A stretch of DNA of 64,000 bases from an uncultured Christensenella sp. (GTDB lineage: Bacteria; Bacillota; Clostridia; Christensenellales; Pumilibacteraceae): NCBI GenBank assembly GCA_910578545.1, contig CAJTPT010000003.1, forward strand, positions 62,001 through 126,000, read 5' to 3'. This document shows positions 43,247 through 55,125 of this stretch, in pieces (within the stretch, counting starts at the first letter, position 1; each line of letters begins with the position of its first letter). The notes beneath the pieces are model-generated. The model saw nothing but the letters and a program-made list of their open reading frames with translations. It made no database searches and had not been told where the DNA came from. Both the position numbers and the translations under genes were made by a program.

Positions 43247-43440
43247 CGTTAGTATACCGTAACGTGTATATAGCGCAATTTCGTTATAAAGAGAGCGACG
43301 ATTGTCAATCAAAGTTCCGTTTTAAAATTTTTTTTGCGGTGCGGAGTGATCCGCTCCGCTTTTGTGCGCGATTTTTGTCGCGACGCGGCTTTGCGGGATT
43401 TCCGCAAATTAGATAATAAATAACCTTTTTAGGAGTTTGT

Positions 43441-46400
43441 ATGGCTGAGAGAAAGATTACCAAGGTTAAATACGGCAATACCGAGCGCATGTCCTTTGCG
43501 CAGATTCATGAAGTTATTGATATGCCGGATTTGGTCGAAGTGCAAAAGAAGTCTTACAACGACTTTATCGACAACGGTATTCGTGAGGTGCTTCGCGATT
43601 TTTCACCCATTACGGACTATTCCGGTCGCGTCGAGTTGTTCTTTGAGGATTACTATCTCGGTTACCGCGAGGGCAATAGCCAAAAGCGTAACTATACCGA
43701 GAAGGAATGCAAGGATCGCGACGCTACTTTTGCCGTGCCGCTGTACGTAAAAGTGCGCTTGCACAACTGCGAAACGGACGAGAGCACCCGCTCGGAAGTG
43801 TATATGGGCGACATGCCGCGCATGACCCCCACGGGCTCGTTTATTATCAACGGCGCCGAGCGTGTGGTTATAAGCCAGCTCGTTCGTTCGCCCGGTGCGT
43901 ACTTCGATTACAAAAAGGACGTCAAGACCGGACAAGCGCATTACAGCGCGCAAAACATTCCGTCGCGCGGCGCATGGCTCGAGTTCGAGGAAGACTCGTC
44001 CGGCGTTTTGTGGGTGCGCGTCGACCGTCAAAAGAAGGTGCTTGCCACCGTGCTTTTGAGCTGTCTTTCCGCCGTTACGGAAAGCGGCTTCGGCACCGAG
44101 GAAGCGCTTAAAAAGATTTTCAACAACGACCCTATGATAGAGGTTACTTGCGCGCGTTACGGCGACAAGGAGGACAAGCACGAGCTCAGCGAAGAACGTG
44201 CGTTGTTGGAGCTTAACCACAAGCTTAGAAGCGGTGAGACCCCTACCATAGATTCTATCAAGTCGTTTATTTACGGGATGTTCTTCGACCGTCGCAAGTA
44301 CGATCTTTCGCGCGTCGGCAGATATAAGTATAACAAAAAGATGGCGCTTCGATACCGTGTGGACGGTTATCGCGTAGCGCGTGATATCATTGACGAAAAC
44401 GGCGTTGTTTATGCACGCGCCGAGAACAAGGAAACTCACACGTCGGCAGACATCCTTACCGAAGAGCTTGCGGTCAAGATTCAGAACGCAGGTATCAACG
44501 AGGTATGGGTAATCGCCGACGACGGCAAGGAATTTAACGTAATCGGCAATAATCACGTCGACCTTGCCGACTACATCGACGTAGACCCTAGGTCCATCGG
44601 CATCAACGAGATGGTTTACTATCCCATGCTTTGCAAGCTTATGGACGAGGCTGAGGGCAACCGCGAAAAGCTTGCCGAGCTCTGCTCTAAGCATATCGAC
44701 GACCTTATCGTAAAGCATATCGTAGTCGAGGACGTAATCGCCACTGTCAACTACATCATGGGCTTGCACCGCGGCTTCGGCTCGTGCGACAACATCGACC
44801 ACCTCGGAAACCGCAGAGTGCGCAGTGTGGGCGAGCTTTTGCAGAATCAATTCCGTATCGGTATGTCCCGTCTTGAGCGCGTCGTTCGCGAGCGCATGCA
44901 AATCCAGACGGACACCGAGCTTTCGCCGCAGACACTTATCAACGTGCGCCCCGTGTCGAGCGCTATTAAAGAATTCTTCGGCTCGTCACAGCTTTCGCAG
45001 TTCATGGACGAAACCAACCCGATAGCAGAGCTTACGCACCGCCGCAAGCTTTCCGCACTCGGTCCCGGCGGTCTTAACCGTGAGCACGTAACGTTTGAGG
45101 TTCGTGACGTTCACTACACTCACTATTCGCGTATGTGCCCGATAGAAACGCCCGAAGGTCAAAACATCGGTCTTATTTCGTCGCTCAGTAGTTACGCGCG
45201 TATCAACGAGTACGGCTACATCGAGGCGCCTTACCGCAGAGTGGACAAGGCAAACCGCAGAGTGACAGATATAGTCGACTACCTGCCTGCGGACGAAGAG
45301 GACCGTTACATGATAGCTCAGGCGAGCGAGCCGCTCGACGAGAACGGACACTTCGTTAAAGAACGTGTCATGATGCGTTACCGCGACCTTATAGGCGAGG
45401 TATCGGCGGACAGAATAGATTACATCGACGTGTCGCCGAGGCAGATGGTTTCGGTTGCTACGGCGCTAATACCTTTCCTTGAAAATGACGACTCGCACCG
45501 TGCGCTAATGGCGTCCAACATGCAACGTCAGGCTGTTCCGCTGCTTCGTACCGAAGCGCCAATCGTCGGCACAGGTATCGAGCACAAGATTGCTTATGAC
45601 TCGGGCGTTATGGTAATAGCGCGCAAGAGCGGTACTGTCGATTACGTCGACGCCGAGCGCATTATCGTCAACGAGGACGACGGCAACCGTCAAATGTACA
45701 TTCTCAAAAAGTTTGTCGGCTCCAACCAAGGCACCTGCATTAACCAACGCGCAATCGTTGCCAAAGGCGATAAGGTCAAAAAGGGACAGGTCCTTGCCGA
45801 CGGTCATTCCACGTCGCAAGCCGAGCTTGCACTCGGAAAGAACGTGCTTGTCGGCTTTATGAGCTGGGAAGGCTACAACTACGAGGACGCTATACTTATA
45901 AGTGAGCGCATTGCCAAAGACGACGTGTTCACTTCCATTCACATCAACAAGCACGAAACCGAAGCGCGCGACACCAAGCTCGGCGCCGAGGAAATCACAA
46001 GAGATATCCCCAACGTCAGCCCCGAAGCGCTTAAAAACCTCGACGAGGACGGTATTATCCGCGTCGGCGCAGAGGTCGATTCGGGCGACATCCTTGTAGG
46101 TAAGGTCACGCCCAAGGGTGAAACCGATCTTACTCCAGAGGAAAGATTGCTGAGGGCTATATTCGGCGACAAAGCGAGAGAAGTGCGCGATACGTCGCTC
46201 AAGGTCCCGCACGGCGAGGGCGGTATAGTCGTAGACGTCAAGGTGTTTACTCGCGCTAACCGCGACGAAATGAAGCCGGGCGTAAATAAGCTCGTTCGCG
46301 TATACATTGCGCAAAAACGTAAGATTTCGGTCGGCGACAAAATGGCAGGGCGTCACGGTAACAAGGGTGTTATTTCCCGCGTTCTTCCCGAAGAGGATAT

Positions 46401-47283
46401 GCCTTTCATGGCGGACGGCACGCCGTTGCAAATCGTTTTAAACCCGCTCGGCGTTCCCAGCCGTATGAATATCGGTCAGGTTCTCGAGGTTCACTTGGGA
46501 CTTGTTGCCAAGGCGCTCGGCTGGAAGGTTGCTACTCCCGTATTCGACGGCGCTATAGAGTCCGATATACAAAAGCTTCTTGCCGAAAACGGCTACGTTT
46601 CGCCCGACGGTCACGTCGACGGCAAAATACAGATGTACGACGGCAGAACGGGCGAGGCGTTTGAAAACCGCGCCACCGTCGGTTACATGTACATGCTTAA
46701 GCTTATCCACCTTGTCGACGACAAGATGCACGCGCGTTCGACCGGTCCTTACTCGCTCGTTACGCAACAGCCGCTCGGCGGAAAGGCGCAAAACGGCGGA
46801 CAGCGTTTCGGTGAGATGGAGGTTTGGGCGCTTTACGCATACGGCGCGGCAAACGTGCTTCAAGAGATTATGACCGTCAAGTCGGACGACATTGCGGGAA
46901 GAAGCAAGACGTACGACAGCATTATCCGCGGTATGGACGTGTCCGAGCCGGGCATTCCCGAATCGTTCAAGGTATTGATCAAGGAATTGCAAGCCTTAGC
47001 GCTTGACGTAAAAGTGCTTACCGAGGACAAGGAAGAAATCGGTATTAAAGAGCTTATGGACGACGATCCCGTGCTTTACGACGCCGAACCCAATCCCAAG
47101 CACTACGACAGCAGTCTGTTCGACGATGGCGACGACATAACGATCGACAGCGATATTTTGGGCGGGCTTGACGACGATGACGAGGATGATACCTCGTCCG
47201 AAGCGGGTAGCCTGTTTGAAGAGGATGTCGAACTCGACGACCCGTTTGAGGACGTCAGCTTTGACGACGATAAGGAAGACTAA
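43441..47283 (+). CDS. rpoB: RNA polymerase beta subunit
   Basis: 1280 residues of the core polymerase. The rifampicin region reads SSQLSQFMDETNPIAELTHRR then KLSALGPGG: the residues matching E. coli Gln513, Asp516, His526 and Ser531 are retained, so the site looks drug-sensitive, although Arg529 is Lys. The GDKMAGRHGNKGV and YNYEDAILISERI motifs are intact. After the normal C-terminal clamp segment there is an acidic tail of about 55 residues made mostly of Asp and Glu (SLFDDGDDITIDSD... DDDDEDD...), longer than in many relatives. AGGAG precedes ATG 43441. rpoC follows after 12 nt. Confidence 0.98.
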   Translation: MAERKITKVKYGNTERMSFAQIHEVIDMPDLVEVQKKSYNDFIDNGIREVLRDFSPITDYSGRVELFFEDYYLGYREGNSQKRNYTEKECKDRDATFAVPLYVKVRLHNCETDESTRSEVYMGDMPRMTPTGSFIINGAERVVISQLVRSPGAYFDYKKDVKTGQAHYSAQNIPSRGAWLEFEEDSSGVLWVRVDRQKKVLATVLLSCLSAVTESGFGTEEALKKIFNNDPMIEVTCARYGDKEDKHELSEERALLELNHKLRSGETPTIDSIKSFIYGMFFDRRKYDLSRVGRYKYNKKMALRYRVDGYRVARDIIDENGVVYARAENKETHTSADILTEELAVKIQNAGINEVWVIADDGKEFNVIGNNHVDLADYIDVDPRSIGINEMVYYPMLCKLMDEAEGNREKLAELCSKHIDDLIVKHIVVEDVIATVNYIMGLHRGFGSCDNIDHLGNRRVRSVGELLQNQFRIGMSRLERVVRERMQIQTDTELSPQTLINVRPVSSAIKEFFGSSQLSQFMDETNPIAELTHRRKLSALGPGGLNREHVTFEVRDVHYTHYSRMCPIETPEGQNIGLISSLSSYARINEYGYIEAPYRRVDKANRRVTDIVDYLPADEEDRYMIAQASEPLDENGHFVKERVMMRYRDLIGEVSADRIDYIDVSPRQMVSVATALIPFLENDDSHRALMASNMQRQAVPLLRTEAPIVGTGIEHKIAYDSGVMVIARKSGTVDYVDAERIIVNEDDGNRQMYILKKFVGSNQGTCINQRAIVAKGDKVKKGQVLADGHSTSQAELALGKNVLVGFMSWEGYNYEDAILISERIAKDDVFTSIHINKHETEARDTKLGAEEITRDIPNVSPEALKNLDEDGIIRVGAEVDSGDILVGKVTPKGETDLTPEERLLRAIFGDKAREVRDTSLKVPHGEGGIVVDVKVFTRANRDEMKPGVNKLVRVYIAQKRKISVGDKMAGRHGNKGVISRVLPEEDMPFMADGTPLQIVLNPLGVPSRMNIGQVLEVHLGLVAKALGWKVATPVFDGAIESDIQKLLAENGYVSPDGHVDGKIQMYDGRTGEAFENRATVGYMYMLKLIHLVDDKMHARSTGPYSLVTQQPLGGKAQNGGQRFGEMEVWALYAYGAANVLQEIMTVKSDDIAGRSKTYDSIIRGMDVSEPGIPESFKVLIKELQALALDVKVLTEDKEEIGIKELMDDDPVLYDAEPNPKHYDSSLFDDGDDITIDSDILGGLDDDDEDDTSSEAGSLFEEDVELDDPFEDVSFDDDKED

Positions 47284-47295
47284 AGGAGCGGCGAT

Positions 47296-50901
<3,606 letters not shown>

Positions 50902-50913
50902 TCAAGCAATAAC

Positions 50914-50951
50914 AAAACCTCTCGTTGTAAAACTTACGACGAGGGGTTTTT
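50914..50951 (+). terminator. rpoBC terminator
   Basis: AAACCTCTCGT pairs with ACGAGGGGTTT (one mismatch, one bulge), followed by five T. Confidence 0.8.
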
Positions 50952-50964
50952 GAATTCTAAACTA

Positions 50965-51090
50965 ATAATCTTTACAGTCATCAGTCAGCCGATAACGTTC
51001 TTTATAGTGTAGCGACTCCAAACGGACATTTCTTTCCCAAATGTGGGTGAAGGGCCGTGGGCGAACGTCTACGGCGGAGGATGAGGGGTG
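50965..51090. repeat. Dispersed intergenic repeat
   Basis: Shares TCATCAGTCAGCCGA (50978-50992) and flanks with 11925-11939. Its right part (GAAGGGCCGTGGGCGAACG to GGATGAGGGG) resembles, in reverse, the CCCCTCATCC type repeat words common between genes of gut Clostridia. Confidence 0.4.
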
Positions 51091-51146
51091 ATGTATTAAA
51101 AACGAGGACTGCGCTTTGCGGACAAAAGTTCTTAATTATACCCATA

Positions 51147-51175
51147 TTGACAAAACATTTATTATGCTATATAAT
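51147..51175 (+). promoter_or_regulatory. Consensus promoter abutting a start codon
   Basis: TTGACA (51147-51152), 17 nt, TATAAT (51170-51175). The ATG at 51182 begins 7 nt after the last base of the -10 box, at the expected transcription start. Confidence 0.85.
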
Positions 51176-51181
51176 TAAACA

Positions 51182-51634
51182 ATGACAAAAGGAAAGCTTA
51201 TAACTTTAGGCGCGTTGGCGGGCGCGGTAATTCTTGCGGTGTTCGGGTTCGGCATATACGGCATAATATCATGCTCGTCTAAGTTGTTTATCGAACGCCG
51301 AATAAATGACAGCCAAAACGACGAGTATTACAATTCGGTTGTCGCAACGGTAATTTATCTCGAAAACGAGAGAGGTTATCAGGTCGTAAGGTTAGAATAC
51401 GCGAAAGGAAATTATCACGCCACAATTCTACCCGAAACCAAAAAATTTTTGCAAGATAATGAAATTGAGTTAGAGCCCGGCGAATCGTACACGTTTACGG
51501 TATTTACCATGGGTGAGCCGACAGTGCATTATCCGATTGCCGCAATCGCTTCCGAGGACGGGGAAGAGGTATATCTTTCGTACTTGGACGGCAAACAATT
51601 TATCACTGATTACTTGGTTTCGATGCGAGGGTAA
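51182..51634 (+). CDS. Small membrane-anchored or lipoprotein of unknown family
   Basis: 150 residues. One hydrophobic segment (about 6-30) ends in GIISCSS, which could be a membrane anchor or a loose lipobox (Cys31). The exterior part has mixed charge with SYTFTVFTMGEPTVHYP near the middle of the beta-rich region; no family is recognised. The start codon lies at the predicted transcription start, with no room for a Shine-Dalgarno, so translation would be leaderless; a GGAAAG inside the gene at 51191 is too late for this ATG. The next small gene starts 10 nt after its stop, probably on the same transcript. Confidence 0.75.
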   Translation: MTKGKLITLGALAGAVILAVFGFGIYGIISCSSKLFIERRINDSQNDEYYNSVVATVIYLENERGYQVVRLEYAKGNYHATILPETKKFLQDNEIELEPGESYTFTVFTMGEPTVHYPIAAIASEDGEEVYLSYLDGKQFITDYLVSMRG

Positions 51635-51644
51635 GATAACGGTA

Positions 51645-52013
51645 ATGCTAATAATTGACAAAGACAAAAATCGGCTTTTTTATGAGAGCTATACACCGTG
51701 CGACTGCGGTAGTTGCAAAAGCTTTTGCAGTCAAATTAAATCCGCTTGTAAAGAGTTGACGGATTTTTTTGCGCAATATGACATTGACATTACAAAGCCG
51801 TTTGAGTTGATACCGATACGAATGGACAACATAACCGAATATGTGAGTTGTCAATATTTGGTTTTCGGCGAATGTAGCGATGACTTTAACATTACCGTAG
51901 GCGGGATGAGTTTAACAAAAAACGCGGACTGTCATCCGTCGACAAAAGAGTACGCACAGCCCAATTTTATTTTGGACTTTTCTGTCACGTTGCCCAATCT
52001 AATTAAAGAATAG
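51645..52013 (+). CDS. CDCGSCK-motif small protein
   Basis: 122 residues, predicted cytoplasmic. The N-terminal half has CDCGSCKSFCSQ followed by a helix and DIDITKPFELIPI, then VSCQYLVFGEC and a beta-rich end (NFILDFSVTLPNL). I recall a family of small Bacillota proteins with a C-x-C-x2-C-x2-F motif followed by a D/G-I-D-x-x-K-P-x-E-L stretch; their role is unknown to me, and some are found among toxin-immunity genes. ATG 51645 gives the start MLIIDKDKNRLFY; a longer frame overlaps the previous gene. The ribosome site is weak (GAGG is 14 nt away). Confidence 0.65.
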   Translation: MLIIDKDKNRLFYESYTPCDCGSCKSFCSQIKSACKELTDFFAQYDIDITKPFELIPIRMDNITEYVSCQYLVFGECSDDFNITVGGMSLTKNADCHPSTKEYAQPNFILDFSVTLPNLIKE

Positions 52014-52018
52014 TTAAG

Positions 52019-52047
52019 TTGACAATACGGCGTGATTGTTGTATAAT
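52019..52047 (+). promoter_or_regulatory. Promoter of tilS abutting its start
   Basis: TTGACA (52019-52024), 17 nt, TATAAT (52042-52047); the GTG at 52054 begins 7 nt after the -10 box. Confidence 0.85.
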
Positions 52048-52053
52048 CTTTTT

Positions 52054-53364
52054 GTGAACGAATTGCAAAAAAAGACGGCGGGCATTTTGTCGCGGTATGC
52101 GGGAAAACTGTTTGCGATAGGCGTGTCGGGCGGGCGCGATTCCATGTGCCTTCTTCACGCCGTGATAAACTGCGGCGCGGTGACTCGCGGTGATATTTTG
52201 TGCGTGCATGTAAATCACCGCTTGCGCCCGGATGCGGATTCCGATCAGGAATTCGTGCGGCTTTTTTGCGAGAAAAATAACGTGCCGTTTAGGGCGTATA
52301 CAGTAGATGTAAAAGCGGACAGCGCAAAAAACGGGCTTACAATCGAGCAGGCGGCGCGAAATTTGCGCTACGGTATCTTTTACGACCTAATCAAGTCGGG
52401 CGCCGCAGATTTGATTTTAACGGCGCATCACGCGCTCGACAACGCCGAAACGGTGCTTATGCACCTGTTCCGCGGCGCGGGGTTGGACGGGCTGTGCGGC
52501 ATTAAAAGCGGCGGCGACGGGCGCGTCGTTCGTCCGTTTTTGTCGGTCATGCCGAGCGAGCTCGACCGCTACGCCGCCGAGTTCGGCGTTGACTACGTTG
52601 TTGATAAGACCAACTTTATGGATGACGCGGACAGGAATTTTATTCGGCTCAACGTCATTCCTTTGATAGAAGAACGGTACGCGGGCGTGGTGCGTTCGGT
52701 CAATGCGTTGGCGGCGGAATGTGACGATACGTGCAAGTTTTTGGACGGCGCGGTAGACCGTTCGCTCATTTCGTTTGACCGCGGCGCGGTAATTGTAAAA
52801 GACGAAGCGTTAAGCGCTGCGCTTGCCGCGCGGTACGTAAGAAAGGCCTTGGAATATTACACGCTCGTGGATATTACGCGCGAGCAGATAGAGCGCGTTG
52901 TTGCGCTTAAAAGCGGGCGGGTAGGCGCGCATATCGAGTTATCCAACGGCGTAGTCGCGGCGCGCGAGTACGGTAAGATTGCTCTGCATATTCCGCGCCC
53001 GATATGTAACGCAGTCGTGCCCGTTAAGATCGGTGCAAACTTTATTGACGGTTTATCCGTTCGTATACTGGAGAGCACGGCCTCGCCGCGCTCGGCGGTG
53101 GGGCGGTTTGTCGATTTGGACAAGCTTGACGGAAGCGAACTTCGGTTTAGGCGTGACGGCGATATATTCACGCCGTTCGGCGGCAAGACCAAAAAACTCA
53201 AGCAGTATTTTATAGACAGCAAAATCCCCGGTCGTTTGCGCGACCGCATTCCGCTTATTTGTCGCGGCAACGAGGTACTTGTTATCGTAGGGTATCAGAT
53301 TGCCGACAGCGTAAAACAGACGAAAGGCACGACCAAGCGTGGCGAGGTGTTTTTGCCGTGGTAG
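52054..53364 (+). CDS. tilS: tRNA(Ile)-lysidine synthetase
   Basis: 436 residues. TilS converts C34 of the CAU-anticodon tRNA-Ile to lysidine, so that it reads AUA. The PP-loop ATP pyrophosphatase motif SGGRDSM is at the N-terminus, with VHVNHRLRPDADSDQEFV, AARNLRYGIFYD and TAHHALDNAET following as in the family. The TilS C-terminal domain ends with GGKTKKLKQYFIDSKIP and IPLICRGNEVLVIVGY. GTG 52054 is the best start because it coincides with the predicted transcription start; an in-frame TTG at 52036 would lie upstream of it. The next gene overlaps by 7 nt. Confidence 0.93.
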   Translation: MNELQKKTAGILSRYAGKLFAIGVSGGRDSMCLLHAVINCGAVTRGDILCVHVNHRLRPDADSDQEFVRLFCEKNNVPFRAYTVDVKADSAKNGLTIEQAARNLRYGIFYDLIKSGAADLILTAHHALDNAETVLMHLFRGAGLDGLCGIKSGGDGRVVRPFLSVMPSELDRYAAEFGVDYVVDKTNFMDDADRNFIRLNVIPLIEERYAGVVRSVNALAAECDDTCKFLDGAVDRSLISFDRGAVIVKDEALSAALAARYVRKALEYYTLVDITREQIERVVALKSGRVGAHIELSNGVVAAREYGKIALHIPRPICNAVVPVKIGANFIDGLSVRILESTASPRSAVGRFVDLDKLDGSELRFRRDGDIFTPFGGKTKKLKQYFIDSKIPGRLRDRIPLICRGNEVLVIVGYQIADSVKQTKGTTKRGEVFLPW

Positions 53365-54008
53365 AGATTAAAGCCGGCGAAAAAGCCGAGCCGCTCGGCG
53401 ATGGGTATTATATAATTCAAAACTATAACGGTTACCGTTTCGGTTCGGACGCCGTGGCTTTGGCGCACTTTGCCGAAAGCGATTTATCGCCACGCGACAG
53501 CGTGCTCGATCTGTGCTCGGGGTGCGGCATAATTGCAATCATGCTCGGCATATCGGCGGGCGCGCAAGCAGTCGGTATCGAGCTCGACAAAGAGCTTTTC
53601 GATATGAGCGTGCGCTCAATGGAACTAAACAAGCTGAATAACGTCAGCTTTATCAACGCCGACGCGCGTTCGCTTGATTCGTCTATAAACGGGCGGTATG
53701 ACGCGGTCACGTGCAATCCGCCGTATTACAAGATATACTCTAAGCCGACGGCCGTCGCGCCGACTGCTAACAGCGAAATCAATATCACTTTGGCGGAAGC
53801 CGTTGCTGTCGCCAAGCGTGCGTTAAAGGTGGGCGGGGCGCTGTATATGACGCACGTCACGTCGCGGCTGGACGAGGTAATTTGCGCCTGCCGCGATAAC
53901 GGTTTGACTGTGAAAAAGCTTGTAGTCAATCCTAACGGCAAAACGTTTATGATACGCGCCGTTCGGGGCGGAAAACAGGGGTTGTCTCTGAAAGTTGAGG
54001 AATATTGA
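53358..54008 (+). CDS. TrmN6/YfiC-like tRNA(Val) adenine-N6 methyltransferase
   Basis: 216 residues. A Rossmann-fold SAM-dependent methyltransferase: motif I VLDLCSGCGIIAIMLG, a GIELDKELFDMSVRSMELN acidic loop and the N6-adenine catalytic motif NPPYYK. The N-terminal YRFGSDAVALAHF segment is typical of YfiC/TrmN6, which methylates A37 of tRNA-Val in E. coli; the substrate here is inferred. GTG 53358 is selected (GAGG 10 nt upstream, overlap with tilS); a longer frame adds 33 residues from inside tilS. A structured element and rsmI follow, so this run gathers three RNA-modification genes. Confidence 0.88.
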   Translation: MVEIKAGEKAEPLGDGYYIIQNYNGYRFGSDAVALAHFAESDLSPRDSVLDLCSGCGIIAIMLGISAGAQAVGIELDKELFDMSVRSMELNKLNNVSFINADARSLDSSINGRYDAVTCNPPYYKIYSKPTAVAPTANSEINITLAEAVAVAKRALKVGGALYMTHVTSRLDEVICACRDNGLTVKKLVVNPNGKTFMIRAVRGGKQGLSLKVEEY

Positions 54009-54009
54009 G

Positions 54010-54137
54010 TTTGAAAGTACGTTCATCGCGTGATACGGGCTACGTTTGGCTCGGCGGTTTGGTCATGTACGTCTATGTACATTTCCGTCGCCACCTCGTC
54101 AACTGTTACCCGTCTGACGCGCGACTGTGCTTTCAAA
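54010..54137 (+). promoter_or_regulatory. Long structured RNA element between the methyltransferase gene and rsmI
   Basis: An 11-bp closing stem (TTTGAAAGTAC 54010-54020 with GTGCTTTCAAA 54127-54137, one wobble) encloses ACGGG/CCCGT, a GGCGG/CCGTCGCC stem and an apical hairpin ATGTAC-GTCTAT-GTACAT (54065-54082), making one extended hairpin with internal loops. AGGAGG lies just after it (54151-54156), and rsmI starts 14 nt beyond that. It could be a cis-regulator of rsmI or a mobile hairpin element. I do not recognise a named class. Confidence 0.5.
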
Positions 54138-54170
54138 ACCTTTTGTGTCAAGGAGGTCACAGTAAGAACA

Positions 54171-54977
54171 ATGCTATATTTTGTTGCTACACCGATAGGC
54201 AATCTCGACGAGGTGACTTACCGCGCAATCGAGGTGTTAAAGTCTGTCGATTTGATTGCCGCCGAGGACACTCGGCACACCGCGATACTGCTCGGCAAGT
54301 ACGGCATAAAAACGCGTACTGTTGCTTACCACAAGTTTAACGAAAAGAGCGCAGTCGACGGACTTATAGACTTGCTTAAAGAGGGCAAGAGTATTGCCGT
54401 CGTGTCGGATGCGGGCATGCCCGCCGTTTCCGACCCGGGGCACGTGCTTATAGACGCGGCGATACAAAACGGAGTAGAGTTTACCGTTGTAAGCGGGGCA
54501 TGCGCGGGCGTTAACGCTCTCGTGCTTTCGGGGCTCGATACTCGCGCGTTTGCCATACTCGGCTTTCTGCCGGAAAAGAATATCGACCGCGTGCGATACG
54601 TCGAGCCGTACAAGGCGATGCCGTGCACGCTCGTGTTTTACAGCGCGGTGCACGATATAAAAAAGGATTTGCGGTTTTTGTACGAACAGCTCGGCGCGCG
54701 TAAAGTTGCCGTTTGCCGCGAAATGACCAAACTGTACGAAACGGTCACGCGCGGCACGCTCGGCGAGGACATGGACATAGTGGAAAAGGGCGAGTTTGCC
54801 ATTGTCGTAGAGGGCGTCACTCACAATCCGCTTTGCTTTTTGACGGTGGAAGAGCATATCAAGCATTACGTGGACGGCGGCGATACCGTTAAGGACGCGG
54901 TAAAAAAGGTCGCGCAGGACAGACATGTCGCCAAGAGCGAGATATATAAGATAGCCCTGTCCATGCGCAATGCGTGA
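54171..54977 (+). CDS. rsmI: 16S rRNA 2'-O-ribose C1402 methyltransferase
   Basis: 268 residues of the tetrapyrrole-methylase-like SAM enzymes. RsmI methylates the ribose of C1402 in 16S rRNA. Family marks: start MLYFVATPIGNLDEVTYRA, IAAEDTRHTAILL, the SAM loop VVSDAGMPAVSDPGH, GACAGVNALVLSGL and the C-terminal CREMTKLYE. ATG 54171 matches the conserved start; a longer frame reads through the upstream RNA element. The AGGAGG is 14 nt away, longer than normal. Transcription probably comes from tilS or from a promoter near the upstream hairpin. Confidence 0.95.
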   Translation: MLYFVATPIGNLDEVTYRAIEVLKSVDLIAAEDTRHTAILLGKYGIKTRTVAYHKFNEKSAVDGLIDLLKEGKSIAVVSDAGMPAVSDPGHVLIDAAIQNGVEFTVVSGACAGVNALVLSGLDTRAFAILGFLPEKNIDRVRYVEPYKAMPCTLVFYSAVHDIKKDLRFLYEQLGARKVAVCREMTKLYETVTRGTLGEDMDIVEKGEFAIVVEGVTHNPLCFLTVEEHIKHYVDGGDTVKDAVKKVAQDRHVAKSEIYKIALSMRNA

Positions 54978-55075
54978 TTACAATATTCGCTATTGTAATT
55001 AAAAATGCGGTTTGATAAAAAAGCTATTCATTAATTCCGCATTCCGAATTCATTATTCCGAATTATTTTAAATAC

Positions 55076-55104
55076 TTGATTTTGTACGCATTTTGCTGTA
55101 TACT
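55076..55104 (+). promoter_or_regulatory. Promoter of dnaA
   Basis: TTGATT (55076-55081), 17 nt, TATACT (55099-55104). It places the transcription start after an in-frame ATG at 55093 and so supports the start at 55126. Confidence 0.7.
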
Positions 55105-55125
55105 GTTTTTACAAGGAAAATCAAC

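Noticed and set aside
54010..54137. glmS ribozyme on the minus strand (GTTGACGAGG word)
   Set aside because: Only that word matches; the cleavage site and the remaining core are absent and no glmS gene lies downstream on that strand.
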